DNA of 64,000 bases from Streptomyces sp. NBC_01016 (GTDB lineage Bacteria > Actinomycetota > Actinomycetes > Streptomycetales > Streptomycetaceae): the NCBI RefSeq assembly GCF_026341035.1, contig NZ_JAPEOQ010000001.1:5022001-5086000 (forward strand). The letters are read 5' to 3'. The notes beneath the pieces were generated by a model. That model was not told the origin of the DNA. It did not search any database and saw only the letters and a program-made list of their open reading frames with translations. Positions 51,495 through 60,169 of this stretch are shown here, piece by piece. The translations under genes were made by a program, and so were the position numbers. The number at the start of each line of letters is the position of its first letter. Positions within the stretch are counted from its first letter, which is position 1.

Positions 51495-52976
51495 TCAGTT
51501 GGCCGTCGGCCCGGCCAGTTCGACGGCGTCGGCGTCCGTGCCGCGCCCGGTCCTGAAGTACGGGGAGCGGCGCCCGTACTTGGCGACGGCGGCCATCACG
51601 ACACCGGACACGACGATCACCGCGGGCACCGCCAGCATGAACCAGCCGTTGTCCGGCGACAGTTCGAAGTGGTCGCTCATCGTCGCGTACGAGTACGCCA
51701 GGTACGCCCCGATGCCGAGCAGCGCGAGTGCGCTGAGCCCCGGCACGAGGACCGCGCGCACCGCCTCGCGGGGCGCTGTGCGCAGCAGTGAGCGGAAACG
51801 GACCGAGCAGGCGAGGGCCGTGAGGCCGTAGTAGAGGGCGACGGTGAGCCCGATGGAGTTCACGGCGGCGAGGATCATCTCGTTCAACTTCGGTATCGCC
51901 AGGGCGAGCAGGGCCACGGCCGCCGCGATCGACATCACGACGACGGTGCCCGCGGCCGGCGAACCGTAGCGGGGGCTCACCCGCGTCCACACCTGGCCCA
52001 TCGTGCGGTCCCGGCCCATCGCGAGCAGCCCGCGCGCCGTCGGGATCACGCTGGCCTGGAGGGAGGCCACCGCCGAGAACAGCAGCGCGAGCAGCGGCAG
52101 GCTGGCCACCGGCTCGTCGGCGAGCTTCGCGCCGAGGTAGGTGAGGGCCTGCGGGCCCTGCTCGACCAGTTCGGGCAGCGACATCTCGCGCTGGAAGGCC
52201 ACGGAACCGTAGAGGAACAGTCCGAGCATCGCGAACAGGGCGATCAACCCGCCGCGCCCCGCGTCCCGCACGTCCTTCGTCTCCTCGGTCACCGTGAACG
52301 CCGCGTCCCAGCCCCAGAAGAAGAACACCGCGAGGACCAGGCCCTGCGCGAAGGCCGTGCCGCCGTGGATGTCGAACGGGTTGAACCACGACCACTGGAA
52401 GGCGTGCGAGCCGGTGACCAGGGACCAGCCGCAGAACCCGAGCAGCACCACGTACTCGAAGACGAGCAGCCACGCCTGGAGGCGGGTCGCCTTGCGGACG
52501 CCGGTGACCGCGGTGACGGTGACGGCGGTGAGTACGAGCAGGCCGACGACGGTCGAAAGTGCCGTCGAGTTCGGGTCGAGGTCAATCCCCAACACCGTAT
52601 GCAGATGTGCCTTGTTGGCGAACTGGAGGAAGACCGAGCCCGTCACCGCGCTCGTGTACGCCATGAAGATCAGTGTGCCGACGAGCGTGACCCAGCCCGT
52701 GAGGAAGCCGAGCCAGGGGCCGAGCGAACGGCCCACCCATACATAGCCGCTGCCCATGTTCGGCTCCTGGCGGTTCAGCCGCGCGTAGGCCACCGCGATT
52801 CCCAGGATCGGCACGAACGCGACGAGCAGGACCGCGGGCGCGTGCAGCCCGACCGTCGCGGCGAGGGACCCCATCCCGATGCCGATGCTGGTGGTCGCGG
52901 CGGTGCTGGACGCGGCGATGGCGATGCCGTCGACGAGGCCGAGGGAGCGGCGCAGGCCCGGTGGTTCGCTTCTCAT
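51495..52976 (-). CDS. APC-superfamily amino acid/amine permease
   Basis: 493-residue membrane protein with about twelve hydrophobic segments. GIAIAASSTAATTSIGIGMG in helix 1, the EPNMGSGYVWVGRSLGPWLG stretch, and FFFWGWDAAFTVTEETKD in helix 6 are typical of APC transporters. AGGAG lies seven bases before the ATG. It forms an operon with the amidohydrolase and is divergent from a TetR gene, which probably controls it. Confidence 0.93.
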   Translation of the reverse strand: MRSEPPGLRRSLGLVDGIAIAASSTAATTSIGIGMGSLAATVGLHAPAVLLVAFVPILGIAVAYARLNRQEPNMGSGYVWVGRSLGPWLGFLTGWVTLVGTLIFMAYTSAVTGSVFLQFANKAHLHTVLGIDLDPNSTALSTVVGLLVLTAVTVTAVTGVRKATRLQAWLLVFEYVVLLGFCGWSLVTGSHAFQWSWFNPFDIHGGTAFAQGLVLAVFFFWGWDAAFTVTEETKDVRDAGRGGLIALFAMLGLFLYGSVAFQREMSLPELVEQGPQALTYLGAKLADEPVASLPLLALLFSAVASLQASVIPTARGLLAMGRDRTMGQVWTRVSPRYGSPAAGTVVVMSIAAAVALLALAIPKLNEMILAAVNSIGLTVALYYGLTALACSVRFRSLLRTAPREAVRAVLVPGLSALALLGIGAYLAYSYATMSDHFELSPDNGWFMLAVPAVIVVSGVVMAAVAKYGRRSPYFRTGRGTDADAVELAGPTAN

Positions 52977-53125
52977 GATCGATCTCCTGACGGCAGGGGA
53001 GGCAGGGAGGACAGGGGAGTGGGAGGTGTGCGAGGGGCGGCGACCGCGATCAAATCGGCCTTGTCAGCTTGCGTCAATGGTGTTGTCATAAGCGGGACGC
53101 GTCGGGCGAAGGAGGGGAGAGGGCC

Positions 53126-53821
53126 GTGCCGGAAGGGCGGATCCCGGTGGAGCGGCGGCGCCGCAAGCCGACCAGATCGGGGGTGCTGCTGTCCGAGGAC
53201 GTGATCGTCGAATGCGCGCTGCGCCTGGTCGGGCAGCACGGCGGCGATGCGCTGAGCGTGCGCAGGATCGGCGCGGCCCTGGGCTGCGACCCGAGCGCGC
53301 TGTACCGCTACTTCCACAGCACGGACGACCTGCTGCTCGCCGTCTCCGACCGGCTCATCGGCGAGGCCATGGACGGTTTCCACCCCGAGCGGATGGCCTG
53401 GCGCGACGGGCTGCGCGAGTTCGGCCTGCGCATCCACCGCGGGTACCGCGCGCACCCGCGGGTGGCGGCGCTCGCGGCGTACCGGGTGACGCGGCGTCCG
53501 CACGAGTTCCGGGCCGTCGACGCGGGGATCGGGCTGCTCAAGCGGGCCGGCTTCGGGGACGAGGACGCGGTGCGGCACTACTCCGCCTTCGTCGACACCG
53601 TCCTCGGCCACGCGGCCCTCGACGCCGCGTATCTGGCGCTGCCCGCGGAGCGGCGGGAGGCGGACGACCGGGCGTGGACGGGGGAGTACGCGAACCTTTC
53701 GGCCGAGACGCATCCCCAACTCGGCGCTGCGCGCGATCACTTGCCGCTGATGGCGGGGAGTTCCTTCGAGGTGGCGTTGGAGTTGCTGCTGACGGCGTTG
53801 GAGGTCGCGGCCTCGGAGTGA
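53126..53821 (+). CDS. TetR-family regulator with TetR_C-type domain
   Basis: 231-residue regulator. The helix-turn-helix is about residues 20-65 (LSVRRIGAALGCDPSALYRYF), preceded by a basic tail RRRRKPTR. The C-terminal ligand domain starts RDGLREFGLRIHRGYRAHP. The GTG at 53126 follows a GGAGGGGAGAGG stretch; earlier in-frame starts have no site. It is divergent from the permease-amidohydrolase operon and ends in a terminator. Confidence 0.9.
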   Translation: MPEGRIPVERRRRKPTRSGVLLSEDVIVECALRLVGQHGGDALSVRRIGAALGCDPSALYRYFHSTDDLLLAVSDRLIGEAMDGFHPERMAWRDGLREFGLRIHRGYRAHPRVAALAAYRVTRRPHEFRAVDAGIGLLKRAGFGDEDAVRHYSAFVDTVLGHAALDAAYLALPAERREADDRAWTGEYANLSAETHPQLGAARDHLPLMAGSSFEVALELLLTALEVAASE

Positions 53822-53829
53822 GCGCGCGC

Positions 53830-53864
53830 GAAGGCCCCACACTCGCGGTGGGCGTGGGGCCTTC
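53830..53864 (+). terminator. Terminator after the TetR gene
   Basis: GAAGGCCCCAC and GTGGGGCCTTC are perfect 11-base arms around a 13-base loop, starting nine bases after the TetR stop. Confidence 0.8.
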
Positions 53865-53877
53865 GGTTCCGGGCTTC

Positions 53878-53909
53878 AGGCGGGCCTGATCAGAGGCGGG
53901 CCTGATCAG
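53878..53909. repeat. Exact 16-bp tandem duplication
   Basis: AGGCGGGCCTGATCAG is repeated twice without gap. The second copy includes the stop codon of the eroded hydrolase fragment. Confidence 0.75.
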
Positions 53910-54037
53910 AGATGCTTGCCGAAGAAGTCGACCAGCTTGGCGGCGGCCGGACCGACCGCCTCCTCCCTGGCGTCCGGGTCGACCGTCTCAAGTCCTGTCG
54001 GCAAACCTGGCCCGGTCGGCGACTGAGTCTCGTCATT
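53906..54037 (-). pseudogene. C-terminal remnant of an alpha/beta-hydrolase-type gene
   Basis: Minus-strand frame of 43 codons ending ETVDPDAREEAVG and then AAKLVDFFGKHL-stop. This reads like the end of a dienelactone-hydrolase-like protein: a C-terminal helix followed by a normal stop. There is no start codon with a ribosome site, and going upstream the frame meets a stop exactly where the dispersed repeat at 54038 begins. The N-terminal part is nowhere nearby, so the gene was probably deleted at the repeat boundary. The family call is tentative because only the tail remains. Confidence 0.5.
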
Positions 54038-54110
54038 TCAAGCCCCGCAGGGGGCACCTCCCAGCGTTGGCTGGGGGAGATTGAGGCGCGGGGTCCGGGG
54101 CAGAGCCCCG
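54038..54110. repeat. Dispersed GC-rich repeat, long copy
   Basis: It starts TCAAGCCCCGC, contains the hairpin CTCCCAGC-GTTG-GCTGGGGG, and ends with a 30-base part (54081-54110) identical to 57710-57739. The GGGGC-AGA-GCCCC end forms a second hairpin. Elements like this occur in intergenic spaces of Streptomyces genomes. The space 53822-54138 holds only this, the terminator, the duplication and the gene remnant. Confidence 0.75.
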
Positions 54111-54138
54111 CGGCGTCAACCCCGCCCGACCGGGGGCG

Positions 54139-54822
54139 TCAGCCCAACTGCCCCCGCAACCACTCCTCCACCTCACCCACATGCGCCGCGGCAGCGGCCC
54201 TCGCCGCTTCCGGATCCCGCGCCGTCAGCGCCCGCAGAATCCGCGCATGCTCGCGACGGGTCCGCTCGAAGGCACCCTCCTGCTCATAGCCGCGCCACAC
54301 CCGCGCCCGGAAGGTCCGGGAGGACAGACCCTCCAGGATCGCCGCCATCGTGTCGTTGCCCGCGGCCGCGGCGATCGTCCGGTGGAACGCCAGGTCGTGG
54401 GACAGGATCTCCTCCGGGTCGTCCGTCGCCTCCATCGCCGCCAAGTGGTCCTCGACCTCGGCGAGTTGCGCACGGGTGATCCGCGCCGCGGCGAGCGCCG
54501 TGGCCGTCGACTCCAGGATGCGGCGCACCTCGAGCAGCTCCACGAGCCGGGGCCCGCGCGACAGATCGGCGACGACCCCGAACGTCTCCAGCAGGTCACC
54601 GGCCTCCAACTGCGTGACGTAGATGCCGGATCCGTGCCGCGCCTCCAGGGCGCCGAGCACCGTGAGCGCCCGGATCGCCTCCCGCATGGAGCTGCGCGAG
54701 ATGCCGAGCTGCACGGCCAGATCCCGCTCGGTGGGCAGCCGTTGGCCCGGTTGGAGCTCGCCGCTGCCGATCATCGCCTTGAGCTGGTCGATGGCCCGCT
54801 GGGTGACGGTGGCCTTCTGCAT
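54139..54822 (-). CDS. FadR-subfamily GntR regulator of the deoxy-sugar operon
   Basis: 227-residue regulator. Residues 5-70 form the winged helix (LPTERDLAVQLGISRSSMREA), and the rest an FCD effector domain with metal-type residues (LSHDLAFHRTIAAAAGN, TRREHARILRAL). The ATG at 54822 has no strong ribosome site. It is divergent from an ABC-importer and L-fucose-type catabolic operon; a palindrome matching the FadR-family consensus lies 22 bases upstream of its start. Likely a repressor relieved by a pathway intermediate. Confidence 0.92.
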   Translation of the reverse strand: MQKATVTQRAIDQLKAMIGSGELQPGQRLPTERDLAVQLGISRSSMREAIRALTVLGALEARHGSGIYVTQLEAGDLLETFGVVADLSRGPRLVELLEVRRILESTATALAAARITRAQLAEVEDHLAAMEATDDPEEILSHDLAFHRTIAAAAGNDTMAAILEGLSSRTFRARVWRGYEQEGAFERTRREHARILRALTARDPEAARAAAAAHVGEVEEWLRGQLG

Positions 54823-54844
54823 GCCGCGCAGTGTAACCAGCCAG

Positions 54845-54857
54845 GTGGTCGGACCAC
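54845..54857. promoter_or_regulatory. FadR/GntR-type operator
   Basis: GTGGTC-G-GACCAC is a perfect palindrome and contains TGGTCGGACCA, which fits the family consensus TNGTNNNACNA. A half-site, AGTGGTC, recurs at 54941. Both lie in the 207-base space between the regulator and the importer operon. Confidence 0.65.
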
Positions 54858-55029
54858 TACCGAGGAAGTCGGACCTCTTCGCAGCCCCAGAGGGCGTAAA
54901 TACCGAGAAAACTTGCCTACGAAGGGTGTTGGGGCCCCGAAGTGGTCTGATAAATATCTCGGCGCGGGCCGGAACCGGAGGGGCGGGGACCGACCGCGCC
55001 CATGACTTCAGGAGCCGAGGAGCAGTCCG

Positions 55030-56166
55030 ATGACTGGCACCACGATGGACTCGAAGGGAACGACCAGGGGGAACAGCGCGGCGCGCGCTCGCAGTTCGCG
55101 CGCCCGCAGTTCCAGAAGGCGGGGGCTGGGCGCGGTGGCCCTGCTCGGCTGCGCCGCCCTCGCCCTCGCCGCCTGCGGCAGCACCAAGGACACCGCGGCC
55201 GGTGCGGGCGGTGGCGGCGGAGCCGGCGACGGCAAGGGCAAGGTGGGTGTCATCCTGCCGCTGCTGACCTCGCCGTTCTGGCAGTCGTACAACGACTACG
55301 TGCCGAAGATGGCGAAGTCCGAGGGCGTGGACGCGCTGAAGACCGTCAACTCCAACAGTGACCCGTCGCAGCAGATCACCGACATCAACAACCAGCTCAA
55401 CCAGGGCGTGAAGGGCCTCGTGGTCGCGCCGCTCGACAGCGCCGCCATCGGCGCGGGGCTCGACCAGGCCGAGCGCAAGGGCGTGCCGGTCGTCGCCGTG
55501 GACGTCGCGCCCGACAAGGGCAAGGTCGCCATGGTCGTACGGGCCAACAACGTCGCGTACGGCAAGAAGGCCTGCGAGTACCTCGGCGACCACGTGAAGT
55601 CCGGCAAGGTCGTCCAGATCATGGGCGATCTCGCGTCGGTGAACGGACGCGAGCGGTCCAAGGCCTTCCGGGACTGCGTGAAGGACAAATACCCGAAGCT
55701 CAAGGTCCTGGAGATCCCGGCGAAGTGGGAGTCGGACACCGCCGCGTCCAAGCTCGACACCCTCCTCAACGCCAACCCCGACATCAAGGGGATCTACATG
55801 CAGGCGGGCGGGGTCTATCTCGCGCCGACGCTGCAGACCCTCAAGTCCAAGGGGATGCTGGAGAAGGCGGGTTCGGCCAAGCACATCACGATCGTGTCGA
55901 ACGACGGCATCCCGCAGGAGTTCGCCGCCATCCGCAAGGGCCAGATCGACGCGACGGTCTCGCAGCCCGCCGACACGTACGCCAAGTACGGCATGTACTA
56001 CATCAAGGCGGCGATGCAGGGGAAGAAGTTCAAGCCCGGGGCCACCGACCACGGCTCGAAGATCGTGAAGCTGCCCAGCGGCACCCTTGAGGACCAACTG
56101 CCCGCCCCGCTGGTCACCAAGAAGAACGTCGACGACTCCGAGCTGTGGGGAAACACGGTCAAGTGA
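55030..56166 (+). CDS. Sugar ABC transporter substrate-binding lipoprotein
   Basis: 378-residue RbsB-type binding protein. A long basic N-terminus leads to a signal peptide with the lipobox LALAAC (Cys about residue 49) and a Gly-rich linker. The periplasmic-binding fold starts VGVILPLLTSPFWQSYNDY and includes VKGLVVAPLDSAAIGAGLDQ. GAGGAG lies before the ATG. It starts the importer operon (binding protein, ATPase, permease) and, from the downstream enzymes, should bind L-fucose or a related 6-deoxy- or pentose sugar. Confidence 0.93.
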   Translation: MTGTTMDSKGTTRGNSAARARSSRARSSRRRGLGAVALLGCAALALAACGSTKDTAAGAGGGGGAGDGKGKVGVILPLLTSPFWQSYNDYVPKMAKSEGVDALKTVNSNSDPSQQITDINNQLNQGVKGLVVAPLDSAAIGAGLDQAERKGVPVVAVDVAPDKGKVAMVVRANNVAYGKKACEYLGDHVKSGKVVQIMGDLASVNGRERSKAFRDCVKDKYPKLKVLEIPAKWESDTAASKLDTLLNANPDIKGIYMQAGGVYLAPTLQTLKSKGMLEKAGSAKHITIVSNDGIPQEFAAIRKGQIDATVSQPADTYAKYGMYYIKAAMQGKKFKPGATDHGSKIVKLPSGTLEDQLPAPLVTKKNVDDSELWGNTVK

Positions 56167-57692
56167 CCGCCGCCACCCCGCCCTTGGTCGAGGCCCGCGG
56201 CATCGTCAAACGCTACGGGCCCACGGTCGCCCTCGCCGACGGCCGGCTCACCGTGCGCGCGGGCGAGTCCCACGCGCTCGTCGGGCGCAACGGCGCGGGC
56301 AAGTCCACGCTCGTCCAGGTCCTCACCGGGCTGCAGGCCGCCGACGCGGGCACGCTCACCTTCGACGGGGAGTCCGCGCCGCCGCTCGGCGACCGGGAGG
56401 CGTGGCGCGCCAAGGTCGCCTGCGTCTACCAAAAGCCCACGGTCATCCCCGAGTTGACCGTCGCGGAGAACCTGTTCCTGAACCGGCAGCCGGGCGCCCG
56501 GCGCGGCTTCTTCAGCTGGAAGAAGCTCGACGCCGAGGCCCGGGAGCTGCTCGACACGTGGGGCGTGCGCGTCGATCCCGGCGCGCGCACCGCCGACCTC
56601 AAGGTCGAGGACCGGCAAATGGTCGAGATCGCGCGGGCGTTGAGCGGCGGTGCCCGCTTCATCGTGCTCGACGAGCCGACCGCGCAGCTCGACAACCGCG
56701 AGATCGAGCGGCTCTTCGCCCGCATGCGGGCGCTCCAGGAATCGGGCGTCACCTTCCTGTTCATCTCGCACCACCTCCAGGAGGTGTACGAGGTGTGCCA
56801 GACGGTCACCGTGCTGCGCGACGCCCGCTGGATCACCACCGCCCCGGTCGCCGAACTGCCGCGGCCCGCCCTCGTCGAGGCGATGGCGGGGGAGGCGGTC
56901 GCGGAACAGGCGGCGGCCGCGGCGGAGGCGGTCGTCGAGCAGGCGGCCGAGGAGGCGGTCGAGCCCGTCGTCCTGGAGGTGGTGGGGTTGACCTCGGACA
57001 CGTACGAGGACGTGGATCTGACCGCGCGGCGCGGCGAGGTCGTCGGGCTCGCGGGCTCCAGCGGCAGCGGCAAGATCGCGCTGGCGGAGTCCCTCGCCGG
57101 ACTGCACACGCCCACGTCGGGCATCGCCCGGCTCGACGGGCGCGTGCTGCCCTTCGGGGACGTGTCCGCCGCGCTCGCCGCGGGCGTGGGGTGTGTCCCG
57201 CGCGACCGGCACGACCAGGGGCTCGTCACCGGGATGTCCATCGGTGACAACTCCACGCTGTCGGTGCTCGGGCGGCTCGGCCGGCGCGGCTTCATCGGTA
57301 CGGAGAGCCGCCGGCGGTTCGCCCGTGAGCTGATCCAGCGGCTCGACATCCATACGGAAGGGCCCGACCAGCCCGTGTCCGACCTGTCCGGTGGCAATGC
57401 GCAGAAGGTGGTGATGGCCCGTGCGCTCGCCTCTGACCCGCGGTTGCTCGTGCTGATCAATCCGACGGCCGGCGTCGACGTGAAGTCCAAGGAGTCGCTG
57501 CTGCGGCGGGTGGACAGCGCGCGGGACGACGGCACGGCGGTCCTCGTCGTGTCGGACGAGCTCGACGACCTGCGGCGGTGTGACCGGGTGCTTGTGCTGT
57601 TCCACGGGCGTGTTGTCGCGGAGCACGCGGCGGGGTGGGCGGACCACGAATTGATCGCGTCGATCGAGGGGGTTGCAAGTGACGTCAGGTAA
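56163..57692 (+). CDS. Sugar ABC transporter ATP-binding protein (two nucleotide-binding domains)
   Basis: 509-residue RbsA/XylG-type ATPase. Domain 1 has Walker A VGRNGAGKSTLV, signature VEDRQMVEIARAL and Walker B FIVLDEPTAQLD. A spacer of Ala/Glu/Val repeats (EQAAAAAEAVVEQAAEEAVE region) joins domain 2. That domain has Walker A GSSGSGKIALAE, signature LSGGNAQKVVMARAL, and LLVLINPTAGVD, in which the Asp-Glu of Walker B is Ile-Asn. Domain 2 is therefore probably inactive as an ATPase, more degenerate than usual. GTGA overlap with the binding-protein gene. Confidence 0.93.
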   Translation: MTAATPPLVEARGIVKRYGPTVALADGRLTVRAGESHALVGRNGAGKSTLVQVLTGLQAADAGTLTFDGESAPPLGDREAWRAKVACVYQKPTVIPELTVAENLFLNRQPGARRGFFSWKKLDAEARELLDTWGVRVDPGARTADLKVEDRQMVEIARALSGGARFIVLDEPTAQLDNREIERLFARMRALQESGVTFLFISHHLQEVYEVCQTVTVLRDARWITTAPVAELPRPALVEAMAGEAVAEQAAAAAEAVVEQAAEEAVEPVVLEVVGLTSDTYEDVDLTARRGEVVGLAGSSGSGKIALAESLAGLHTPTSGIARLDGRVLPFGDVSAALAAGVGCVPRDRHDQGLVTGMSIGDNSTLSVLGRLGRRGFIGTESRRRFARELIQRLDIHTEGPDQPVSDLSGGNAQKVVMARALASDPRLLVLINPTAGVDVKSKESLLRRVDSARDDGTAVLVVSDELDDLRRCDRVLVLFHGRVVAEHAAGWADHELIASIEGVASDVR

Positions 57693-58746
57693 TCAAGCCC
57701 CGCCGGCCGTTGAGGCGCGGGGTCCGGGGCAGAGCCCCGAGGTGTCGGCGACAGGGCAGGCGAAACAGCGCGGGTCAGCCCGGAACGTCCTCATCCGCCG
57801 CGCCCGCGAACTCGCCCTCGTACCCGCCCTGTTGCTGCTCCTGATCCTCGGCGCGGTCCTCAACGACTCGTTCCTCACCGAGCAGAACATCATCTCCATC
57901 CTCGGCTCCTCCGCCGCCCTCGCGATGGTGGTGCTCGCCGAGTCGCTCGTGCTCATCAGCGGCAAGTTCGACCTGTCGCTGGAATCGGTCGTCGGCATCG
58001 CGCCGGCCTTCGGCGCCCTGCTCGTGCTGCCCGTCGCGCAGTCCGGGTTCGGGACCGAATTCCCCGTCGCCGTCTCGCTGTTGGCGGTGCTCGTGGCCGG
58101 AGCCTGCATCGGCGCCTTCAACGGTGTGCTCGTCGTCAAGCTGAAGCTCAACGCGTTCATCGTGACGCTCGCGATGCTGATCGTGCTGCGCGGACTGCTC
58201 GTCGGGGCGACCAAGGGCAAGACACTGTTCGGAATGCCCGACGCGTTCTTCGCGCTCGCCACCTCCACGTTCCTGCGGGTCCCGATGTCGGTGTGGTTCG
58301 CCGCGATCGCGTTCGGCGTCGCTGGGCTCATCCTCAAGTACCACCGCGTGGGCCGCGCCTTGTACGCGATCGGCGGCAACGCCGAGGCCGCGCGCGCCGC
58401 GGGCATCCGCGTCGAGCGCGTCATGCTCGGTGTCTTCGTGGTCGCGGGTGTCCTCGCCTCCGTCGGCGGCATCATGCAGACCGGATACGTGGGTGCCATC
58501 AGCGCCAACCAGGGCAACAACATGATCTTCACGGTGTTCGCCGCCGCGGTCATCGGAGGCATCAGCCTCGACGGCGGCAAGGGCACCATGTTCGGCGCCC
58601 TGACCGGCGTACTCCTGCTCGGTGTCGTACAGAACATGCTGACCCTCGCCCAGGTGCCGTCCTTCTGGATCCAGGCCATCTACGGCGGAATCATCCTGCT
58701 CGCCCTCATGGTCGCCCGTGTCACCACCGGCCGCGCCCAGGACTGA
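57679..58746 (+). CDS. Sugar ABC transporter permease (RbsC-like)
   Basis: 355-residue permease with about nine hydrophobic segments. FDLSLESVVGIAPAFGALL and GNAEAARAAGIRVERVML (the EAA-like loop) are family hallmarks. The GTG at 57679 overlaps the ATPase end by 14 bases and follows GAGGGGG. Residues 6-28 (AVEARGPGQSPEVSATG within) are encoded by a dispersed GC-rich repeat rather than by family sequence, giving a longer, hydrophilic N-terminus. Confidence 0.93.
   Translation: MTSGNQAPPAVEARGPGQSPEVSATGQAKQRGSARNVLIRRARELALVPALLLLLILGAVLNDSFLTEQNIISILGSSAALAMVVLAESLVLISGKFDLSLESVVGIAPAFGALLVLPVAQSGFGTEFPVAVSLLAVLVAGACIGAFNGVLVVKLKLNAFIVTLAMLIVLRGLLVGATKGKTLFGMPDAFFALATSTFLRVPMSVWFAAIAFGVAGLILKYHRVGRALYAIGGNAEAARAAGIRVERVMLGVFVVAGVLASVGGIMQTGYVGAISANQGNNMIFTVFAAAVIGGISLDGGKGTMFGALTGVLLLGVVQNMLTLAQVPSFWIQAIYGGIILLALMVARVTTGRAQD
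57693..57739. repeat. Dispersed GC-rich repeat inside the permease gene
   Basis: It starts TCAAGCCCCGC like the copy at 54038 and has the same 30-base end part (57710-57739). It is read through in frame near the start of the permease gene, adding non-family residues. Its GGGGC-AGA-GCCCC hairpin lies in the translated mRNA between ATPase and permease and could lower permease expression. Confidence 0.75.
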
Positions 58747-58789
58747 CCCCGCAGTCGCAGTGCCTCCGCCCCCGCCCGAAAGGCAGCAC

Positions 58790-60169
58790 GTGTCCTCCAC
58801 CTCGCCCCGCGTCACCGCCGTCGACACGTACGACATCCGGTTCCCGACCTCCCGGGAGCTGGACGGCTCCGACGCCATGAACCCCGACCCCGACTACTCC
58901 GCCGCGTACGTCGTGCTGCGCACCGACGACCCCGACGGACACGAGGGGCACGGGTTCACCTTCACCATCGGGCGCGGCAACGACGTCCAGGTCGCCGCGA
59001 TCCGCGCGCTGAGCCACCACGTCGTCGGCCGCCCGCTCGACGCGCTGTGCGCCGACCCCGGCAGCCTCAACCGCGACCTGATCGGCGACAGTCAACTGCG
59101 CTGGCTCGGGCCCGAGAAGGGCGTGATGCACATGGCGATCGGCGCCGTCGTCAACGCGGCCTGGGACCTCACCGCCAAGCGCGCCGCCAAACCGCTGTGG
59201 CGGCTGCTCGCCGAGGCGGACCCCGAGTGGCTGGTGTCTCAGGTCGACTTCCGCTACATCGCCGACGCCCTCACCCCCGAAGAGGCCCTGGAGCTCCTTC
59301 AGTTGGGGCGGCAGGGCGCCGCCGACCGCACCGCGCGCCTCGTCGAGCGCGGCTACCCCGGCTACACCACCTCTCCCGGCTGGCTCGGCTACAGCGACGA
59401 GAAGCTCACCCGCCTCGCCCGGCAGGCCGTCGCCGACGGCTTCACCCAGATCAAGCTGAAGGTCGGCGCCGACCTCGACGACGACATCCGCCGCTGCCGC
59501 ACCGCCCGCGCGGTCGTCGGCCCGGACATCCGCATGGCCGTCGACGCCAACCAGCGGTGGAACGTCGGCGACGCCGTCCAATGGACCAACGCCCTCGCCG
59601 AGTTCGAGCCGTACTGGGTGGAGGAGCCGACCAGCCCGGACGACATCCTGGGCCACGCGGCGATCCGTCGGGGCGTCGCCCCGGTGAAGGTCGCCACGGG
59701 CGAACACGTGCAGAACCGCGTCGTCTTCAAGCAGCTTCTCCAGGCAGGCTCCATCGACATCCTGCAGATCGACGCCGCGCGCGTCGGCGGCGTCAACGAA
59801 AACCTGGCGATCCTCCTGCTCGCCGCGAAGTTCGGCGTCCCCGTGTGCCCGCACGCGGGCGGCGTGGGCCTGTGCGAGCTCGTCCAGCACCTGTCGATGT
59901 TCGACTTCGTCGCCCTGACGGGCACCACCGAGGACCGTGTCATCGAGTACGTCGACCATCTGCACGAGCACTTCGTCGACCCGGTCGTCGTCCGCCAGGG
60001 CCACTACGCCGCCCCGGCGGCCCCCGGGTTCTCCGCCACCATGCACGCCTCGTCCATCGCCGAATTCACCTACCCGGACGGCGAGTTCTGGGCGAAGGAC
60101 CTCGCTACGCAAGCACCCGGATCCACCGAAGCTCCCGGATCCACCGACCCGAACGGAGCCGCCGCATGA
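58790..60169 (+). CDS. fucD: L-fuconate dehydratase (enolase superfamily)
   Basis: 459-residue member of the mandelate racemase branch, close in size and motif to L-fuconate dehydratase (FucD/ENOSF1), which forms 2-keto-3-deoxy-L-fuconate. IKLKVGADLDDDI has the KxK bases, MAVDANQRWNV, WVEEPTSPDDI and VATGEHVQNR the three metal carboxylates, and CPHAGGVGLCE the histidine. FRYIADALTPEEALELL and the RGYPGYTTSPGWLGY insert are typical of FucD. The C-terminal tail has a short APGST repeat. The GTG at 58790 was chosen by family N-terminus (VTAVDTYDIRFPTS). Overlaps the next gene by ATGA. Confidence 0.9.
   Translation: MSSTSPRVTAVDTYDIRFPTSRELDGSDAMNPDPDYSAAYVVLRTDDPDGHEGHGFTFTIGRGNDVQVAAIRALSHHVVGRPLDALCADPGSLNRDLIGDSQLRWLGPEKGVMHMAIGAVVNAAWDLTAKRAAKPLWRLLAEADPEWLVSQVDFRYIADALTPEEALELLQLGRQGAADRTARLVERGYPGYTTSPGWLGYSDEKLTRLARQAVADGFTQIKLKVGADLDDDIRRCRTARAVVGPDIRMAVDANQRWNVGDAVQWTNALAEFEPYWVEEPTSPDDILGHAAIRRGVAPVKVATGEHVQNRVVFKQLLQAGSIDILQIDAARVGGVNENLAILLLAAKFGVPVCPHAGGVGLCELVQHLSMFDFVALTGTTEDRVIEYVDHLHEHFVDPVVVRQGHYAAPAAPGFSATMHASSIAEFTYPDGEFWAKDLATQAPGSTEAPGSTDPNGAAA

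Noticed and set aside
53061..53088. Two TTGTCA direct repeats 22 bases apart between the APC permease and TetR genes
   Set aside because: Too short and without palindromic symmetry to claim an operator; may be chance or a promoter part.
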